From Deltaproteobacteria bacterium (GTDB lineage: Bacteria; Desulfobacterota; DSM-4660; Desulfatiglandales; Desulfatiglandaceae): a stretch of 16,426 nucleotides of DNA. Both the position numbers and the translations under genes were made by a program. Each line of letters opens with the position of its first letter. Within the stretch, counting starts at the first letter, position 1. The notes under the pieces were generated by a model. The model worked only from the letters and a program-made list of their open reading frames with translations, had not been told where the DNA came from and ran no database searches. Shown one piece after another: positions 15,326-16,426 of the stretch. The stretch lies in the NCBI GenBank assembly GCA_003646995.1, contig QMLZ01000044.1, positions 1 to 16,426 on the forward strand, given 5' to 3'.

Positions 15326-15401
15326 TGGAGCCACCGTGCGGAGTCGAACCGCAGACATCCTCATTACGAGTGAGGTGCTCTACCAGCTGAGCTACGGTGG
15401 C
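15326..15401 (-). tRNA. tRNA-Thr (anticodon CGU)
   Basis: The - strand folds into a full cloverleaf. The acceptor stem is GCCACCG/CGGTGGC (7 bp, perfect). The D arm is GCTC/GAGC and the anticodon stem is CCTCA/TGAGG. The anticodon loop CTCGTAA gives anticodon CGU, which reads ACG. A 5-nt variable loop is followed by the T arm TGCGG-TTCGACT-CCGCA. The discriminator base is T and CCA is encoded (15328-15326). Confidence 0.97.
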
Positions 15402-15418
15402 TCTCCAATTTCGTCAAT

Positions 15419-15447
15419 AATATATAGTGTTCCCGTGGTATTGTCCA
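15419..15447 (-). promoter_or_regulatory. Sigma-70 promoter of tRNA-Thr
   Basis: On the - strand, TGGACA (15447-15442, 5 of 6 to consensus), a 17-nt spacer, then TATATT (15424-15419, 5 of 6). Transcription would begin near 15412, about 11 nt before the tRNA 5' end, as expected for a stable RNA gene. Confidence 0.7.
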
Positions 15448-15456
15448 CGATTTTTT
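15434..15456 (+). terminator. Terminator-like hairpin overlapping the tRNA promoter -35
   Basis: On the + strand, CGTGG (15434-15438), a 6-nt loop and CCACG (15445-15449) are followed by A and six T. It could stop antisense transcription running from the FHA operon through the zinc-ribbon and tRNA genes. The stem is only 5 bp. The same bases contain the -35 of the tRNA promoter on the other strand. Confidence 0.5.
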
Positions 15457-15470
15457 AAGTGCATTATCTT
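15441..15470 (+). promoter_or_regulatory. Weak candidate promoter of pyrF
   Basis: TTGTCC (15441-15446, 4 of 6), an 18-nt spacer, then TATCTT (15465-15470, 4 of 6). It would use nearly the same bases as the -35 of the divergent tRNA promoter. The match is modest. Confidence 0.3.
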
Positions 15471-15537
15471 CCCAAAAGTCCTAAATTACCCTTTGAGCCG
15501 TTGGGCTGCCAAGTCTTCAACAATGGGAGATTTAACC

Positions 15538-16263
15538 ATGAAAAGGGAGCCGAGACAATACATAGTCTTTCCGCTTGATCTGCCCGACTACGAGCAGGCC
15601 ATGGTATACGTGGACAAGCTCTCATCCCACGTGGGGCTGTTCAAAGTGGGCCTGGAGCTTTTCATAAGCCACGGACCATCCGTTGTCCGCGGTATCAAAG
15701 ATGCTGGCCCCGCTGAGGTATTCCTGGACCTCAAGCTTCACGATATCCCTGCCACCATGGGCCGAGCATTCCTAGCTGCATCCCGCCACGGGGTCAAATT
15801 TGTCACTGTGCATTGCGATGCGGGCGAGAGGGGTCTAAAAGAGGTATCCAGGGTTTGCGGGGAGCAGACCAAGGTCTTGGCCGTTACTGTACTTACCAGT
15901 ATGGACACTCAGGCCCTCCTGGACGCGGGATATGACCCCTATTATGCTAACGACATATCAGACCTTGTGCTCTTGAGGGCCCGAATGGCAAAGCGGGCCG
16001 GATGCCACGGTATTGTGTGCTCCGGCAGGGAAATCAAGGCCTTGAGAGAAGCCCTCGGCCCTGATCTTATCATGGTCACGCCAGGAATAAGGCCTTCATG
16101 GTCGGTTGTCGGCAACGATGATCAAAAGAGGATAGTTACGCCAGCTGAGGCAGTACGGGCGGGAGCCGATTACATAGTTATCGGCAGACCCATACGCGAT
16201 GCCAAGGAGCCTGCCGATGCTGCCAAAAGGGTGGCTGAGGAGATAGCCTCTGCTTTTTCATAA
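15538..16263 (+). CDS. pyrF: Orotidine 5'-phosphate decarboxylase
   Basis: PyrF converts OMP to UMP, the last step of de novo pyrimidine synthesis, in the cytoplasm. The protein is about 241 aa, normal for the bacterial enzyme. The motifs are clear: PLDLPDYEQAM at the N-terminus, LFKVGLELF, the catalytic FLDLKLHDIPATM (the Asp-x-Lys-x-x-x-Asp set), VTVHCDAGERGL, VLAVTVLTSMD, VTPGIRP and IVIGRPI at the phosphate-binding end. An ATG at 15523 is in frame, but the ATG at 15538 has GGGAGA (15525-15530) 7 nt before it and gives the usual length, so I start there; GGGAGA would lie inside the coding region if 15523 were used. The frame is open further upstream to 15427 without homology. It appears to stand alone, with the next gene beyond the window. 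Confidence 0.96.
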   Translation: MKREPRQYIVFPLDLPDYEQAMVYVDKLSSHVGLFKVGLELFISHGPSVVRGIKDAGPAEVFLDLKLHDIPATMGRAFLAASRHGVKFVTVHCDAGERGLKEVSRVCGEQTKVLAVTVLTSMDTQALLDAGYDPYYANDISDLVLLRARMAKRAGCHGIVCSGREIKALREALGPDLIMVTPGIRPSWSVVGNDDQKRIVTPAEAVRAGADYIVIGRPIRDAKEPADAAKRVAEEIASAFS

Positions 16264-16323
16264 CAGACAAGAACGTGTGCCCACCTTGTCCAAAGGCCAT
16301 TAGGAGACTTCTCTTTGCCTTGT

Positions 16324-16374
16324 GTGGGCTGTCTTTAAGATTTGTTTGACAAACCAGCCCACCTACCCCACAAT
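16324..16374 (+). promoter_or_regulatory. Candidate promoter with flanking inverted repeat, reading out of the window
   Basis: A perfect TTGACA (16346-16351) is followed after 17 nt by CACAAT (16369-16374, 4 of 6). The -35 lies between the arms of a perfect 8-bp inverted repeat (GTGGGCTG at 16324-16331, CAGCCCAC at 16355-16362), which could be an operator. No open reading frame follows within the remaining 52 bases, so any target is outside the window. Confidence 0.4.
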
Positions 16375-16426
16375 ACACGCAATTCAGCGGACTGGGGAGG
16401 CATACCGAAAACTTTGGCCAGAAGAG

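Noticed and set aside
15326..15401. tRNA-Thr as an integration site for a mobile element
   Set aside because: No integrase, direct repeat of the tRNA 3' end or foreign gene block was seen on either side.
15427..15537. Upstream extension of the pyrF frame to an ATG at 15523 or an alternative start near 15427
   Set aside because: The extra residues have no PyrF homology, the upstream part overlaps the promoter/terminator region, and the ribosome binding site points to 15538.

Overview
The window looks like chromosomal core sequence from a Gram-negative, probably anaerobic bacterium of the Desulfobacterota (deltaproteobacterial) type. This is inferred from the gene mix: subunits of a sodium-pumping acyl-CoA decarboxylase, type IV pilus genes pilC and pilS, a CHASE2 Ser/Thr kinase with PP2C and FHA partners, and a fused radical SAM/DUF2344 protein next to RNase G. 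AGG (Arg) and ATA (Ile) codons seem common throughout, which would fit a thermophile, but I did not count them. I see no insertion sequence, phage gene, CRISPR array or abrupt composition change.

Positions 1-3009 hold a biotin-dependent decarboxylase locus in convergent halves. On the + strand are the C-terminal part of the membrane beta subunit and a small secreted/anchored protein whose C-terminal helix resembles an OadG-type subunit. On the - strand are a biotin carrier and the carboxyltransferase, with a terminator-like hairpin between them. A near-perfect 16-bp bidirectional terminator separates the halves. Positions 3010-3523 are a 0.5-kb gap with divergent promoters and several inverted repeats.

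Positions 3524-6429 encode pilC and the sensor kinase pilS; no pilR follows. Positions 6549-10631 encode the radical SAM/DUF2344 protein and ribonuclease G. An AT-rich promoter region leads into a phospho-signalling operon (10844-15038): CHASE2 transmembrane Ser/Thr kinase, PP2C phosphatase, and a two-FHA protein with a likely phospho-Thr site.

Positions 15048-15401 on the - strand carry tRNA-Thr(CGU) followed by a 75-aa zinc-ribbon protein. pyrF reads right from 15538. A promoter-like element inside an inverted repeat at 16324-16374 may serve a gene beyond the window. Everything here was read by eye; no database search was run.
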